Source: an uncultured Halomicronema sp. (GTDB lineage: Bacteria > Cyanobacteriota > Cyanobacteriia > Phormidesmidales > Phormidesmidaceae). Taken from it: 5,006 nt of DNA. Positions 1 through 5,006 of the stretch are shown one piece after another. The notes beneath the pieces were generated by a model, which saw only the letters and a list, made by a program, of their open reading frames with translations, had not been told where the DNA came from and did no database searches. The translations under genes were made by a program, and so were the position numbers. How positions within the stretch are numbered: the first letter of the stretch is position 1; every line of letters starts with the position of its first letter. The stretch spans positions 1-5,006 of the forward strand of contig CALCPB010000015.1 in NCBI GenBank assembly GCA_937897665.1. The letters are read 5' to 3'.

Positions 1-186
1 GCTCAGAGTGGAGGTTAGTCGGTAGCCCTAATTATCGTAGAGGGCCTCGTTGCCTAACGTGACGCATTAAAGCCAACCCTGGCGTTGAATTGGGCTGAGC
101 GTCGATCATGACTGCCAAAACAATCAACTGTTTCAGGGCCACTATGAAGGGGGCCACCTAACGGCTGTCGTTGTAGCGACCATCGC
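1..186. other. Unassigned sequence downstream of NTRC
   Basis: No gene, no convincing terminator and no RNA gene found. The only structure next to the NTRC stop is a 5-bp stem (AGCGA/TCGCT, 175-187) with a 3-nt loop and no T-run, too weak to call a terminator. Confidence 0.5.
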
Positions 187-1578
187 TTATTGGGAAACTG
201 AGGTGGCGGCCAGATTCTGCGCAATCATGGCTCGATACTGACTTTTGGCTTTCATACCCCGGAGTTCCCCTGCCAATCCCTTGTCTTTAAAGAACTGTAC
301 TGTCGGCGTTCCTGTGATGCCCGCAGATTCCGCAATATCTGGGTCGGTGGTGATGTCGATTTCGACATAGTGAATGCGCCCGGCAAATTCATCAATGACC
401 TTGCTGAGAATCGGTTTGAGCACGTGACAGGGGCCGCAGGTCGGTGTCACATACTTGACGACAATGAGGCGATCGCTCTCGTGATAAAGCTTACGCAGCG
501 CATAGCTACCGCGATGGCGAGTTTGCTGAGCATCAAAGGTGAGTGCCGGGTCTGCCAATTTATCCGGCTCACTTTCATCCTGCTCAGCAGCACTTTCAGA
601 CGCTGGACTCTGGTGAAATTCCTGCCCTAAATCGTGAGCGGTGAGGTATCGTTCCGCCAGCAGGGCAGCCATGCAGCCTGTACCGGCAGCCGTTACAGCC
701 TGGCGATACTCGTGGTCTTGCACATCGCCTGCCGCAAAAACACCGTCACCGCTGGTTTTTACCGTGCCGGGTTGCACGAGGATGTAACCGCCGGCATCCA
801 AGTTAAGCTGTCCCTGAAATAGCTGGGTGTTAGGCGTATGACCGATCGCGTAAAACAGTCCCCGCACGGAGAGTTCACTCACCGCCCCGGTGCTGACATG
901 CGCTAGGCGCAGTCCCTCCAACCAGGTATCGCCCACCACATCCGTTACGGTCGTCTGCCAGTGAACGGTGATATTGGGGTTGTTGAGTACCCGATCCTGC
1001 AGGGTCTTACTGGCCCGCAGGCGATCGCGGCGCACTAGCAAATGTACGTGAGAGCCGTACTTGGTCAGGTACACCGCTTCCTCAGCGGCGGAATCGCCGC
1101 CACCAACCACCGCCAGCGGTTGGCCCTTAAACCTCGGGATTGTGCCGTCGCAAATCGCACAGGCCGAGATGCCCTGATTCCAAAAAGTCTCTTCAGTAGG
1201 GAGATTGAGCCGTTTGGCTGTGGCCCCCGTGGCGATAATCAGGCTGTGGGCCTGTACGGTGTGATTGTGCGATTTCACGCTGAAGGGGCGCTGCGTGAGG
1301 TCAACTGCGACGACATCTTCAGTGCGCATTTCGGTGCCCCACCGCTCAGCCTGCCGCCGCATTTGGGCCATTAGTTCGGGGCCAGTGATGCCTTCCGCAA
1401 AGCCCGGAAAATTTTCCACTTCGGTCGTGGTCATCAGCTGACCACCGGGCACGCCCCCGACTTGATAGCCCTCGAACATCAACGGCTTCAGATTGGCTCG
1501 TGCCGCATAAATGGCAGCCGTGTACCCAGCAGGGCCAGACCCAATAATGACGACGTTTTCCACCTCTGATCTGGGCAT
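187..1578 (-). CDS. trxB: NADPH-thioredoxin reductase C (NTRC): thioredoxin reductase fused to a thioredoxin domain
   Basis: Cytosolic flavoenzyme of 463 aa that moves electrons from NADPH through FAD and an internal dithiol to its own C-terminal thioredoxin domain. In the NTRC family the main client is 2-Cys peroxiredoxin, so the role is peroxide defence and redox balance, especially in the dark. Seen in the sequence: FAD-binding GSGPAG at residues 13-18; [16 protein letters not shown] at 45-60; ATGA at 116-119; redox-active CAIC at 140-143 (CAICDG, as in NTRC, rather than CATC); NADPH-binding GGGDSA at 159-164 and VRRDRLRA at 182-189; second FAD motif [14 protein letters not shown] at 281-294; an acidic linker at about 315-350; thioredoxin domain at about 358-456 with CGPC at 381-384 and the cis-proline in GTPT at 423-426. 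Both active sites are intact and the length fits the family. The ATG is the first start after an in-frame TAA and places the FAD motif normally; no strong Shine-Dalgarno is visible. Standalone reductases are annotated trxB; the fusion is usually called NTRC and is unrelated to the nitrogen regulator NtrC. Confidence 0.96.
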   Translation of the reverse strand: MPRSEVENVVIIGSGPAGYTAAIYAARANLKPLMFEGYQVGGVPGGQLMTTTEVENFPGFAEGITGPELMAQMRRQAERWGTEMRTEDVVAVDLTQRPFSVKSHNHTVQAHSLIIATGATAKRLNLPTEETFWNQGISACAICDGTIPRFKGQPLAVVGGGDSAAEEAVYLTKYGSHVHLLVRRDRLRASKTLQDRVLNNPNITVHWQTTVTDVVGDTWLEGLRLAHVSTGAVSELSVRGLFYAIGHTPNTQLFQGQLNLDAGGYILVQPGTVKTSGDGVFAAGDVQDHEYRQAVTAAGTGCMAALLAERYLTAHDLGQEFHQSPASESAAEQDESEPDKLADPALTFDAQQTRHRGSYALRKLYHESDRLIVVKYVTPTCGPCHVLKPILSKVIDEFAGRIHYVEIDITTDPDIAESAGITGTPTVQFFKDKGLAGELRGMKAKSQYRAMIAQNLAATSVSQ

Positions 1579-1602
1579 CGGGGCAAGCTCATACCGACTA
1601 TG

Positions 1603-1631
1603 CTTTTAGTGTACTGGAGCGGCTGGCTCAA
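1603..1631 (-). promoter_or_regulatory. Weak candidate sigma-70-type promoter for the NTRC gene
   Basis: Reading the minus strand, TTGAGC (1631-1626) and TAAAAG (1608-1603) are separated by 17 bp and would start transcription about 15-20 nt before the NTRC ATG. Each hexamer matches consensus at only four of six positions. A promoter is expected here because the terminator hairpins upstream should isolate NTRC from the VKOR gene. An alternative -10, TACACT at 1613-1608, has no good partner. Confidence 0.2.
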
Positions 1632-1674
1632 CTGGCGTTAGGCCCTGAGTCTATCGTGCTTAGAAAGTTCACTA

Positions 1675-1723
1675 TCCTTAAACAAAAGCGTCTCGTCACG
1701 CTTAAACGCGACGAAACGCTCTT
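1675..1723 (-). terminator. Rho-independent terminator downstream of the VKOR-DsbA gene
   Basis: On the minus strand the arms 1720-1710 and 1697-1687 form an 11-bp stem with one G-U pair around a 12-nt loop. Three more outer pairs (1723-1721 with 1686-1684, one of them G-U) lengthen it to 14 bp. The 3' arm runs straight into TTTTGTTTAA, ending near 1677. On the plus strand the same stem contains A-C mismatches and the following sequence is CTTAG, so it favours termination of minus-strand transcripts. It lies about 60 bp past the VKOR stop codon and about 105 bp before the NTRC start. Confidence 0.75.
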
Positions 1724-1740
1724 AGAAAACTGTCAGTCAG

Positions 1741-1779
1741 AAAAAATCAGGACAGAAACGCGGGTGGACACCTCGCGTT
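1741..1779 (-). terminator. Second hairpin immediately after the VKOR stop codon, possible first terminator of a tandem pair
   Basis: AACGCG (minus strand, 1779-1774) pairs with CGCGTT (1762-1757), and GGTG (1772-1769) with CACC (1766-1763). One A is bulged (1773) and the tip is very tight. The hairpin starts one base after the TAG stop of the VKOR gene. The run of six T (1746-1741) begins 10 nt after the stem rather than directly against it, so it may be a weak terminator or a 3'-end-protecting hairpin upstream of the stronger one at 1684-1723. Confidence 0.45.
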
Positions 1780-1780
1780 G

Positions 1781-2713
1781 CTAATTTTGAAAGTTGCGAT
1801 CGCCGGTGTAGCCAGACGCATCGGCCAGCGTATTTAACGACTGGGCACCAACCAAAAATTCGCCATTCACCTCCCAAGTGGGAAATCCTTGTACTTCAGG
1901 CACTGCTCGACAAACGGCAGGCTGAGGCTCTTGGCCTGCTTCGTCACATTCCACATAGGGAATTTCCTTCGCAGCAGTTTGGCCAAAGAGCTGCTTTTGA
2001 TCATGGCAATGGGGGCACCACCAAGCGCCGTACATCTTGGCATCAATGGCCGTCAAATGCTGCGCCAGCTGCATTTCTGCTTCGCTAGACACGGTGGTGA
2101 TGGGCGGGCCAGACTCACCGGGAATATTCGCGTCAGCGCCCTGCGGATTATTGACATTGGCATAGACCGCCAGCGTGCTTAGTAGGGTGACCATGGCAAT
2201 AATGAAGCCCCTAAACACTAGCTGCCCGACATCATTCCAGCGCCGTCCTAAGACCGTCATGGCAAACATTGTGGCCGCAAAGAGGGCAGACGTAATGCAG
2301 TAGGGACAGGCCGCTCTGATCTCAAAGGCCAGCAGATACATAAGATAGCCACTGAACACCAGCATGGCCGTTGCCCCCATGAACAGTAGGGGCCAGGTGA
2401 GATCCTCTAACCGATTGCGCAGGTTTTGTTGACGATCAGAATTAATGAGAGCAGGCCCTAACGCCATGACTGCCATGCTGAGGTAGCCCAAGCAGCCAAA
2501 CAGCGTCAGGGGCAGGCCAAAAACTTCGGCGTAGTCGCTAGAAAGGACGCGATCGCAGCCACCGACTGGGCAGGTCGCATCGCCTCCCATCACCTTGATC
2601 ACGGTCAAATAGGCCGTGCCACAGGCACCCATCAAGGCGATCGCGCCAATAATCCAGCGAGACCAGCGATGAATCCATGAGTTGCTTGCTCGACGGCGAC
2701 GTTGTGTGACCAT
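1781..2713 (-). CDS. VKOR family membrane protein with fused C-terminal DsbA/thioredoxin domain (disulfide-bond oxidase)
   Basis: Integral membrane protein of 310 aa that catalyses disulfide formation on the periplasmic/thylakoid-lumen side. The thioredoxin-like domain oxidises client proteins, the VKOR domain reoxidises it, and electrons go to quinone. It resembles cyanobacterial VKOR and plastid LTO1. Seen: basic N-terminus (RRRR at 5-8, inside-positive); about five hydrophobic segments (roughly 19-41, 63-86, 106-129, 134-155, 166-187); VKOR loop cysteines C48 and C53 in CPVGGC, followed by VFGLPL; the membrane CPYC at 136-139 next to the quinone; a linker at about 188-215; and a thioredoxin-like domain at about 216-300 with CPHC at 233-236, cis-proline in GFPT at 276-279, and the extra Cys pair C256/C268 typical of these fusions. 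All redox cysteines are present. The ATG is preceded by GAAGGGA with a 4-nt spacer, a good Shine-Dalgarno that supports this start. Two hairpins follow the stop codon, so it is probably transcribed alone. Confidence 0.95.
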   Translation of the reverse strand: MVTQRRRRASNSWIHRWSRWIIGAIALMGACGTAYLTVIKVMGGDATCPVGGCDRVLSSDYAEVFGLPLTLFGCLGYLSMAVMALGPALINSDRQQNLRNRLEDLTWPLLFMGATAMLVFSGYLMYLLAFEIRAACPYCITSALFAATMFAMTVLGRRWNDVGQLVFRGFIIAMVTLLSTLAVYANVNNPQGADANIPGESGPPITTVSSEAEMQLAQHLTAIDAKMYGAWWCPHCHDQKQLFGQTAAKEIPYVECDEAGQEPQPAVCRAVPEVQGFPTWEVNGEFLVGAQSLNTLADASGYTGDRNFQN

Positions 2714-2801
2714 GAAATCCCTTCAAGGCGTCTGTTTACGATTTGCTTTTCTAATTCTGCCTCATGCTTTGAAGGATGACAGGCCGTATTAGCAAGACTA
2801 A

Positions 2802-2996
2802 TTGTCGGTAGCCCAATTTTGTTCAATCAAAGACATTGATGAATCTTTGCCCTTGATTGATCGTGGGGAGCTAGTGAACCTCTTTTGCAAATCAACTCAG
2901 GCTCCCTGTCCCTCACATTTTAGGGACGGCTCTTGCCGATATGGCATTCCATATAGAGGCTCGAACTTGAGTAAGAGCGGCGACAAGCAAGACTAA
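2802..2996 (+). CDS. Doubtful small cysteine-containing ORF, function unknown
   Basis: A 64-aa reading frame in intergenic DNA, so not a shadow of a neighbouring gene. It opens with TTG directly after a stop codon, has no convincing Shine-Dalgarno and contains no internal ATG. It encodes four cysteines (residues 7, 29, 36, 45). Its segment CPSHFRDGSCRYG (36-48) looks like the first half of a CCCH zinc finger, but the third Cys and the His are absent, so the likeness is probably chance. An acidic stretch (KDIDESLPLIDRGE, 10-23) gives it a protein-like look. A hairpin lies 13 nt after its stop codon. It could be a small gene, a decayed gene remnant or a random open frame; the last is most likely. 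Confidence 0.17.
   Translation: MSVAQFCSIKDIDESLPLIDRGELVNLFCKSTQAPCPSHFRDGSCRYGIPYRGSNLSKSGDKQD
2823..2860. repeat. Perfect 8-bp inverted repeat with 22-bp spacer
   Basis: TCAATCAA at 2823-2830 and TTGATTGA at 2853-2860 are exact reverse complements. A nested AAAGA/TCTTT pair (2829-2833 with 2844-2848) could form inside. It lies 110-147 bp upstream of the VKOR start, where an operator or a leader hairpin is possible. The arms are AT-rich and chance is not excluded. Confidence 0.35.
2906..2954. repeat. Two small adjacent hairpins
   Basis: The first pairs 2906-2913 with 2922-2929 (core GTCCCT/AGGGAC, one G-T pair on the plus strand) around an 8-nt loop. The second is ATATGG (2939-2944) and CCATAT (2949-2954) around a 4-nt loop, perfect. 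Neither is followed by a T-run. Their role is unknown. Confidence 0.3.
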
Positions 2997-3009
2997 AGAG
3001 CTTCGGTTT

Positions 3010-3029
3010 CTCTCCTGAATCAAGGAGAG
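3010..3029 (-). terminator. Hairpin downstream of the kinase gene, possible terminator lacking a T-run
   Basis: CTCTCCT (3010-3016) and AGGAGAG (3023-3029) form a perfect 7-bp stem with a 6-nt loop, starting 21 bp past the kinase stop codon. On the minus strand it is followed by AAACCGAAG, not T-rich, so it is not a canonical intrinsic terminator. It could mark a 3' end by stabilising the transcript or work together with Rho-independent slippage elsewhere. Confidence 0.3.
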
Positions 3030-3050
3030 GTTGGCTAAAGTTGACGGAGG

Positions 3051-4661
3051 CTAAATCTCGCGCGTATCAAGCGGCAGGAATGCCGTCAGCACTTCGCCTT
3101 GTTCTGGGCGCTGCCGCAGAATCAGTTTGCCTCCCAAAAATTCAAAGAGATTTTTAGTGACGTCTAAGTTCAAGCTGACGCCCCCGGTCTCCGGCACAAC
3201 GGTCAACAGCTGGCCAATGGATTTCAACGGCTGCCGTTTGGTCGCTCCGTTGGGGTCGAAGGCACCTCCTTTCTCCGTTGACTCGGCTTCAAACTGCAGC
3301 TTGAGCTGGTGTCCGGCCAGCATCACCACCATGTGAACGTGACTGTGCGGAGGTAGACATTGGGTAAACCACTCCACGACACCTGTTAAGACTTCGTTTA
3401 ACAGAGTTGGGTCGCTATTCACGCGGGGGAGATTTGGCGGCAACGTGACGCTTAAGTCAAGATTGCGACGTTGCGCTTGCTGCTGCCAGCGGGGCACCGC
3501 ATCGTTGAAAATCTGGCTCAGCGCAATCGGGGTCAGAGAAGAACGGGGGCGATCGCGCTCTGTCGTCTCCAACTCGACCGCTCGGAAGATGAGGTTAAAT
3601 CGGTCAATTTGCTGGGTGCATTCTTCATCAATGCGGGCCAACCTTTTTTTGACTTCGGAGCTCACATCTTTGCGGCGCAGCAGCGATCGCGTCAACGTTC
3701 GAATGGTTGTGAGCGGCGTGCGAATTTCATGGGCCATGGCCTGCAGCAATTCGGTATCAGCTCCGGCATGAATCGCGGTCTTACTCTCGGCCTCAGGGTC
3801 TGCTAACGCGTGGGTGGCTCGGAGCGAGTTGTCGTTCTCGGTCACCTCCCGGTGCGGCACCTGGGTGTAGTGCAAGTTGCCATGCTTGTCTGATTCCACA
3901 AAGGCTTCACTGACTCGATGGGGCAAATTAGCGACTAGGCCCTGAGTAAAGCGCGTGATCACGCGGAAATCTGGCGGGCCCACGGTATTCGTAATCCGCT
4001 GGTGCAATGGGTTAAGGCTATGGCTGGCGGGCTCGGCAATATAGTCGCGAATGTGTTGCCAGAGCGCGATCAAAACAGCTGGGTCAAAGGAGTATTGAAA
4101 ACAAGGGAAGCCGCCGGTGGGTTGGCCCAGCACCAAAGCGACGCTCAAGGTTGGTGTCAATACCAGACAAAAGCGCTCTGCTAGCAGCGGATTTTCTAAG
4201 ACCAGCGGTAGCACCTGAATGCCTTGGGGGCGTGAGGCCGGAGTTTGCGGCTCAACAGCAGGTGACAGAAACCGTTGGGGCTGTAATGCCGTTGCCAGGG
4301 GTTGCGGGGTGACGACCCAAGATTCGAATCGCTGACCGAAATCAGCTTCATTGAGAACGGGCAGCGGGCCTGATAAGGTGATGCCGTCTACTGCATCGAC
4401 CGGATGTCCCTGGAGGGTTGTCTGACGGGGCAGCGTCGGTAAAAGCTCGGCCAACGCTGAGATCGCGGCTCGCCACTCGGCCTCTGCCATCAGGGCAGCG
4501 TTGCGGGCACGCGGCAATGAGCCTCTCTGGCGATCAGCCACCGAGAAACTATTCGCGTGACAAAGCAAATCGCTTAAGCTGCCGTGATCGACCGTCTCCA
4601 AAATTGCCTCCCCGGTTGCTAGCCAGCGGTGGCGAAAGTAACCGCTAGCAATTAAACCCAC
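3051..4661 (-). CDS. Soluble sensor histidine kinase-like protein with degenerate ATP-binding domain
   Basis: A 536-aa two-component sensor-type protein with no transmembrane segment, so probably cytosolic. Residues 1-210 are an input region I cannot assign firmly. The stretch at about 162-203 (FCLVLTPTLSVALVLG, then FDPAVLIALW) recalls the DICT sensory domain, but this is tentative. The dimerisation/phospho-acceptor domain is at about 303-365, with H311 in AMAHEIRTPLTTIRTL; the HExxT pattern of HisKA kinase/phosphatases is intact. The C-terminal domain (about 410-532) keeps the family outline (DP at 417-418, TGGVSLNL at 492-499, LGGKL at 509-513, EQGEVLTAFLPL at 520-531). It lacks the N-box asparagine (LTGVVEWFTQCL at 425-436) and the DxGxG G1 motif (EAESTEKGG at 458-466). 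It may be a phosphatase, a pseudokinase or a kinase with an unusual ATP site. The start is GTG, the first start codon after an in-frame TAA; no Shine-Dalgarno is seen, and the next in-frame ATG is residue 58. No response regulator is adjacent in the window. Confidence 0.88.
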   Translation of the reverse strand: MGLIASGYFRHRWLATGEAILETVDHGSLSDLLCHANSFSVADRQRGSLPRARNAALMAEAEWRAAISALAELLPTLPRQTTLQGHPVDAVDGITLSGPLPVLNEADFGQRFESWVVTPQPLATALQPQRFLSPAVEPQTPASRPQGIQVLPLVLENPLLAERFCLVLTPTLSVALVLGQPTGGFPCFQYSFDPAVLIALWQHIRDYIAEPASHSLNPLHQRITNTVGPPDFRVITRFTQGLVANLPHRVSEAFVESDKHGNLHYTQVPHREVTENDNSLRATHALADPEAESKTAIHAGADTELLQAMAHEIRTPLTTIRTLTRSLLRRKDVSSEVKKRLARIDEECTQQIDRFNLIFRAVELETTERDRPRSSLTPIALSQIFNDAVPRWQQQAQRRNLDLSVTLPPNLPRVNSDPTLLNEVLTGVVEWFTQCLPPHSHVHMVVMLAGHQLKLQFEAESTEKGGAFDPNGATKRQPLKSIGQLLTVVPETGGVSLNLDVTKNLFEFLGGKLILRQRPEQGEVLTAFLPLDTREI

Positions 4662-4694
4662 ATAGATAGAGGCTACTGGATTGTGTCGTCGTTA

Positions 4695-4734
4695 GTTAGG
4701 GGTAGAACCGAACGCAATCAGAGGGGTTCCTAAC
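4695..4734. repeat. Imperfect inverted repeat in the kinase upstream region
   Basis: GTTAGG (4695-4700) pairs with CCTAAC (4729-4734), and AACC (4706-4709) with GGTT (4725-4728). That gives 10 bp in total, with a 5-nt bulge on one side and a 15-nt loop. It ends about 34 bp before the kinase GTG, so in the mRNA it would be a leader hairpin if transcription starts upstream of it. Confidence 0.4.
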
Positions 4735-4739
4735 CAAAG

Positions 4740-4764
4740 CTCTCAAAATCGCTGGGGTTGAGAG
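4740..4764. repeat. Perfect 7-bp inverted repeat
   Basis: CTCTCAA (4740-4746) and TTGAGAG (4758-4764) are exact reverse complements with an 11-bp spacer. It sits 5 bp from the previous repeat. Taken alone, a repeat of this length is not rare in a region this size. Confidence 0.35.
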
Positions 4765-4799
4765 AACACAGGCTGCCGACATGCTCATAGATCTCGTTA

Positions 4800-4839
4800 C
4801 AGTGACATAGCGTTCATGTGCCACCCAGGTATGTCACTG
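4800..4839. repeat. Perfect 10-bp inverted repeat with 20-bp spacer
   Basis: CAGTGACATA (4800-4809) and TATGTCACTG (4830-4839) are exact reverse complements. By simple counting, a perfect 10-bp pair with a spacer up to 25 bp is expected about 0.01 times in 345 bp, so it is unlikely to be chance. A third related half-site, ATGTGCCAC, lies at 4816-4824 inside the spacer. Candidate roles are a regulator-binding site with separated half-sites or an RNA hairpin. It does not match the NtcA (GTA-N8-TAC) pattern or the 10-bp-spaced HLR1 box. Confidence 0.6.
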
Positions 4840-4862
4840 AGTCATCGACAAACGCTCAACCA

Positions 4863-4913
4863 CTCTAGCCTCAAGGTGGATACTGCGATAGCCAGCTGCC
4901 CTTGGATCTAGAG
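4863..4913. repeat. Long imperfect hairpin, about 16 paired bases
   Basis: CTCTAG (4863-4868) pairs with CTAGAG (4908-4913); CAAGG (4872-4876) with CCTTG (4900-4904); TGG (4877-4879) with CCA (4892-4894); TA (4881-4882) with TA (4889-4890). The tip is a 6-nt loop. There is a 3x3 internal loop, a 5-nt bulge (4895-4899) and one A-G mismatch. The shape would suit a structured RNA element, but pairing found by eye with this many interruptions may be chance. Confidence 0.35.
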
Positions 4914-5006
4914 AAAGTTAGTTTGGTTAATCGGTGTCGTAGTGAAACCTTTATATCTGAATTCGGAATTCCTGGTTGTGCACGCTGAGTTTTTAAATAG
5001 GGCATG

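Larger units (their letters stand above)
2714..3050. other. 337-bp intergenic region between the kinase and VKOR genes
   Basis: It must hold the 3' end of the kinase transcript and the promoter of the VKOR gene. I see inverted repeats at 2823-2860, 2906-2929, 2939-2954 and 3010-3029, and one 64-codon plus-strand ORF at 2802-2996 that is doubtful. A possible VKOR promoter (minus strand TTGGGC at 2816-2811 and GCTAAT at 2793-2788, 17-bp spacer) is too weak to call. There is no tRNA, and no HIP1 site although every gene in the window has at least two. Confidence 0.6.
469..3690. repeat. Dispersed HIP1 octamers (GCGATCGC), seven copies
   Basis: Exact copies start at 469, 1021, 1796, 2549, 2637, 3549 and 3683; the interval given only spans the first to the last. 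HIP1 is a palindrome strongly over-represented in many cyanobacterial genomes. All seven lie inside the three genes and none in the non-coding DNA. Confidence 0.9.
4662..5006. other. Non-coding region upstream of the kinase gene, rich in inverted repeats
   Basis: About 345 bp with no supported gene on either strand. It should contain the kinase promoter and leader, but no convincing -35/-10 pair was found. Four inverted repeats follow one another between 4695 and 4913 and are listed separately. On the plus strand, TTATAT near 4951 is a weak -10-like element, and the window's last three bases are ATG, preceded by AGGGC at a spacing too short for a normal Shine-Dalgarno; whether a gene starts there cannot be judged. 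Confidence 0.6.

Noticed and set aside
370..1374. Plus-strand open frames opposite NTRC (370-630, 634-822, 1042-1374)
   Set aside because: They are antisense to a gene with intact FAD, NADPH and both CxxC motifs, and their translations show no recognisable domain.
2788..2816. Possible VKOR promoter (TTGGGC, 17 bp, GCTAAT on the minus strand)
   Set aside because: Only three and four consensus matches; not distinguishable from background.
18..2818. Repeated GTCGGTAGCCC at 18-28 and 2804-2814, each followed by AATT
   Set aside because: A few shared 11-mers are expected by chance in 5 kb; the match does not extend cleanly.
4321..4330. GATTCGAATC, resembling a tRNA T-loop
   Set aside because: It lies within the kinase coding frame and no acceptor, D or anticodon arms surround it.
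3127..4648. Plus-strand open frames opposite the kinase gene
   Set aside because: They are antisense to a continuous kinase reading frame, overlap one another in different frames, and are rich in Arg/Ser as expected of shadows in GC-rich coding DNA.
4796..4809. HLR1-like GTTACAGTGACATA as an RpaB box
   Set aside because: The two half-sites would be 6 bp apart instead of the 10 bp of HLR1 boxes, and the second is GTGACA rather than GTTACA.
4959..4971. Two GAATTC sites separated by one base
   Set aside because: Could suggest a cloning junction, but the sequence on both sides shows no vector or linker; chance is adequate.
5004..5006. ATG at the right edge of the window as a possible gene start
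   Set aside because: No downstream sequence is available and the AGGG before it is only one base away, too close for a normal ribosome site.

Overview
The window looks like chromosomal DNA of a cyanobacterium. Three things point there. The octamer GCGATCGC (HIP1, a cyanobacterial signature) occurs seven times in 5 kb, where about 0.1 would be expected by chance. The thioredoxin reductase is the NTRC type with a fused thioredoxin domain, found in cyanobacteria and plastids. The VKOR protein carries a C-terminal DsbA/thioredoxin domain of the cyanobacterial/plastid (LTO1-like) kind. I cannot name the genus.

Layout. All three confident genes lie on the minus strand, so they read from right to left. 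From the right end: about 345 bp of non-coding DNA rich in inverted repeats (4662-5006); a 536-aa soluble histidine kinase-like protein (3051-4661); a 337-bp intergenic region (2714-3050) with several inverted repeats and one doubtful plus-strand small ORF; a 310-aa VKOR-DsbA fusion (1781-2713); a 202-bp gap with two tandem hairpins that should terminate the VKOR transcript (1684-1779); the 463-aa NTRC (187-1578); and 186 bp with nothing I can assign (1-186).

How the genes relate. NTRC uses NADPH to reduce thiols in the cytosol, chiefly 2-Cys peroxiredoxin. VKOR-DsbA makes disulfides on the lumenal/periplasmic face and passes the electrons to membrane quinone. Opposite arms of thiol-redox control therefore sit side by side. 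The hairpins between them and the wide spacings suggest three separate transcription units rather than one operon. The kinase has an intact phospho-acceptor histidine but a strongly degenerate ATP-binding domain, and its N-terminal third is an unassigned input region; its signal and partner cannot be read from the window.

The least explained parts are the run of four inverted repeats upstream of the kinase and the kinase's degenerate catalytic domain. I see no mobile element, CRISPR array, tRNA or rRNA, and no clear sign of an unknown multi-gene system.
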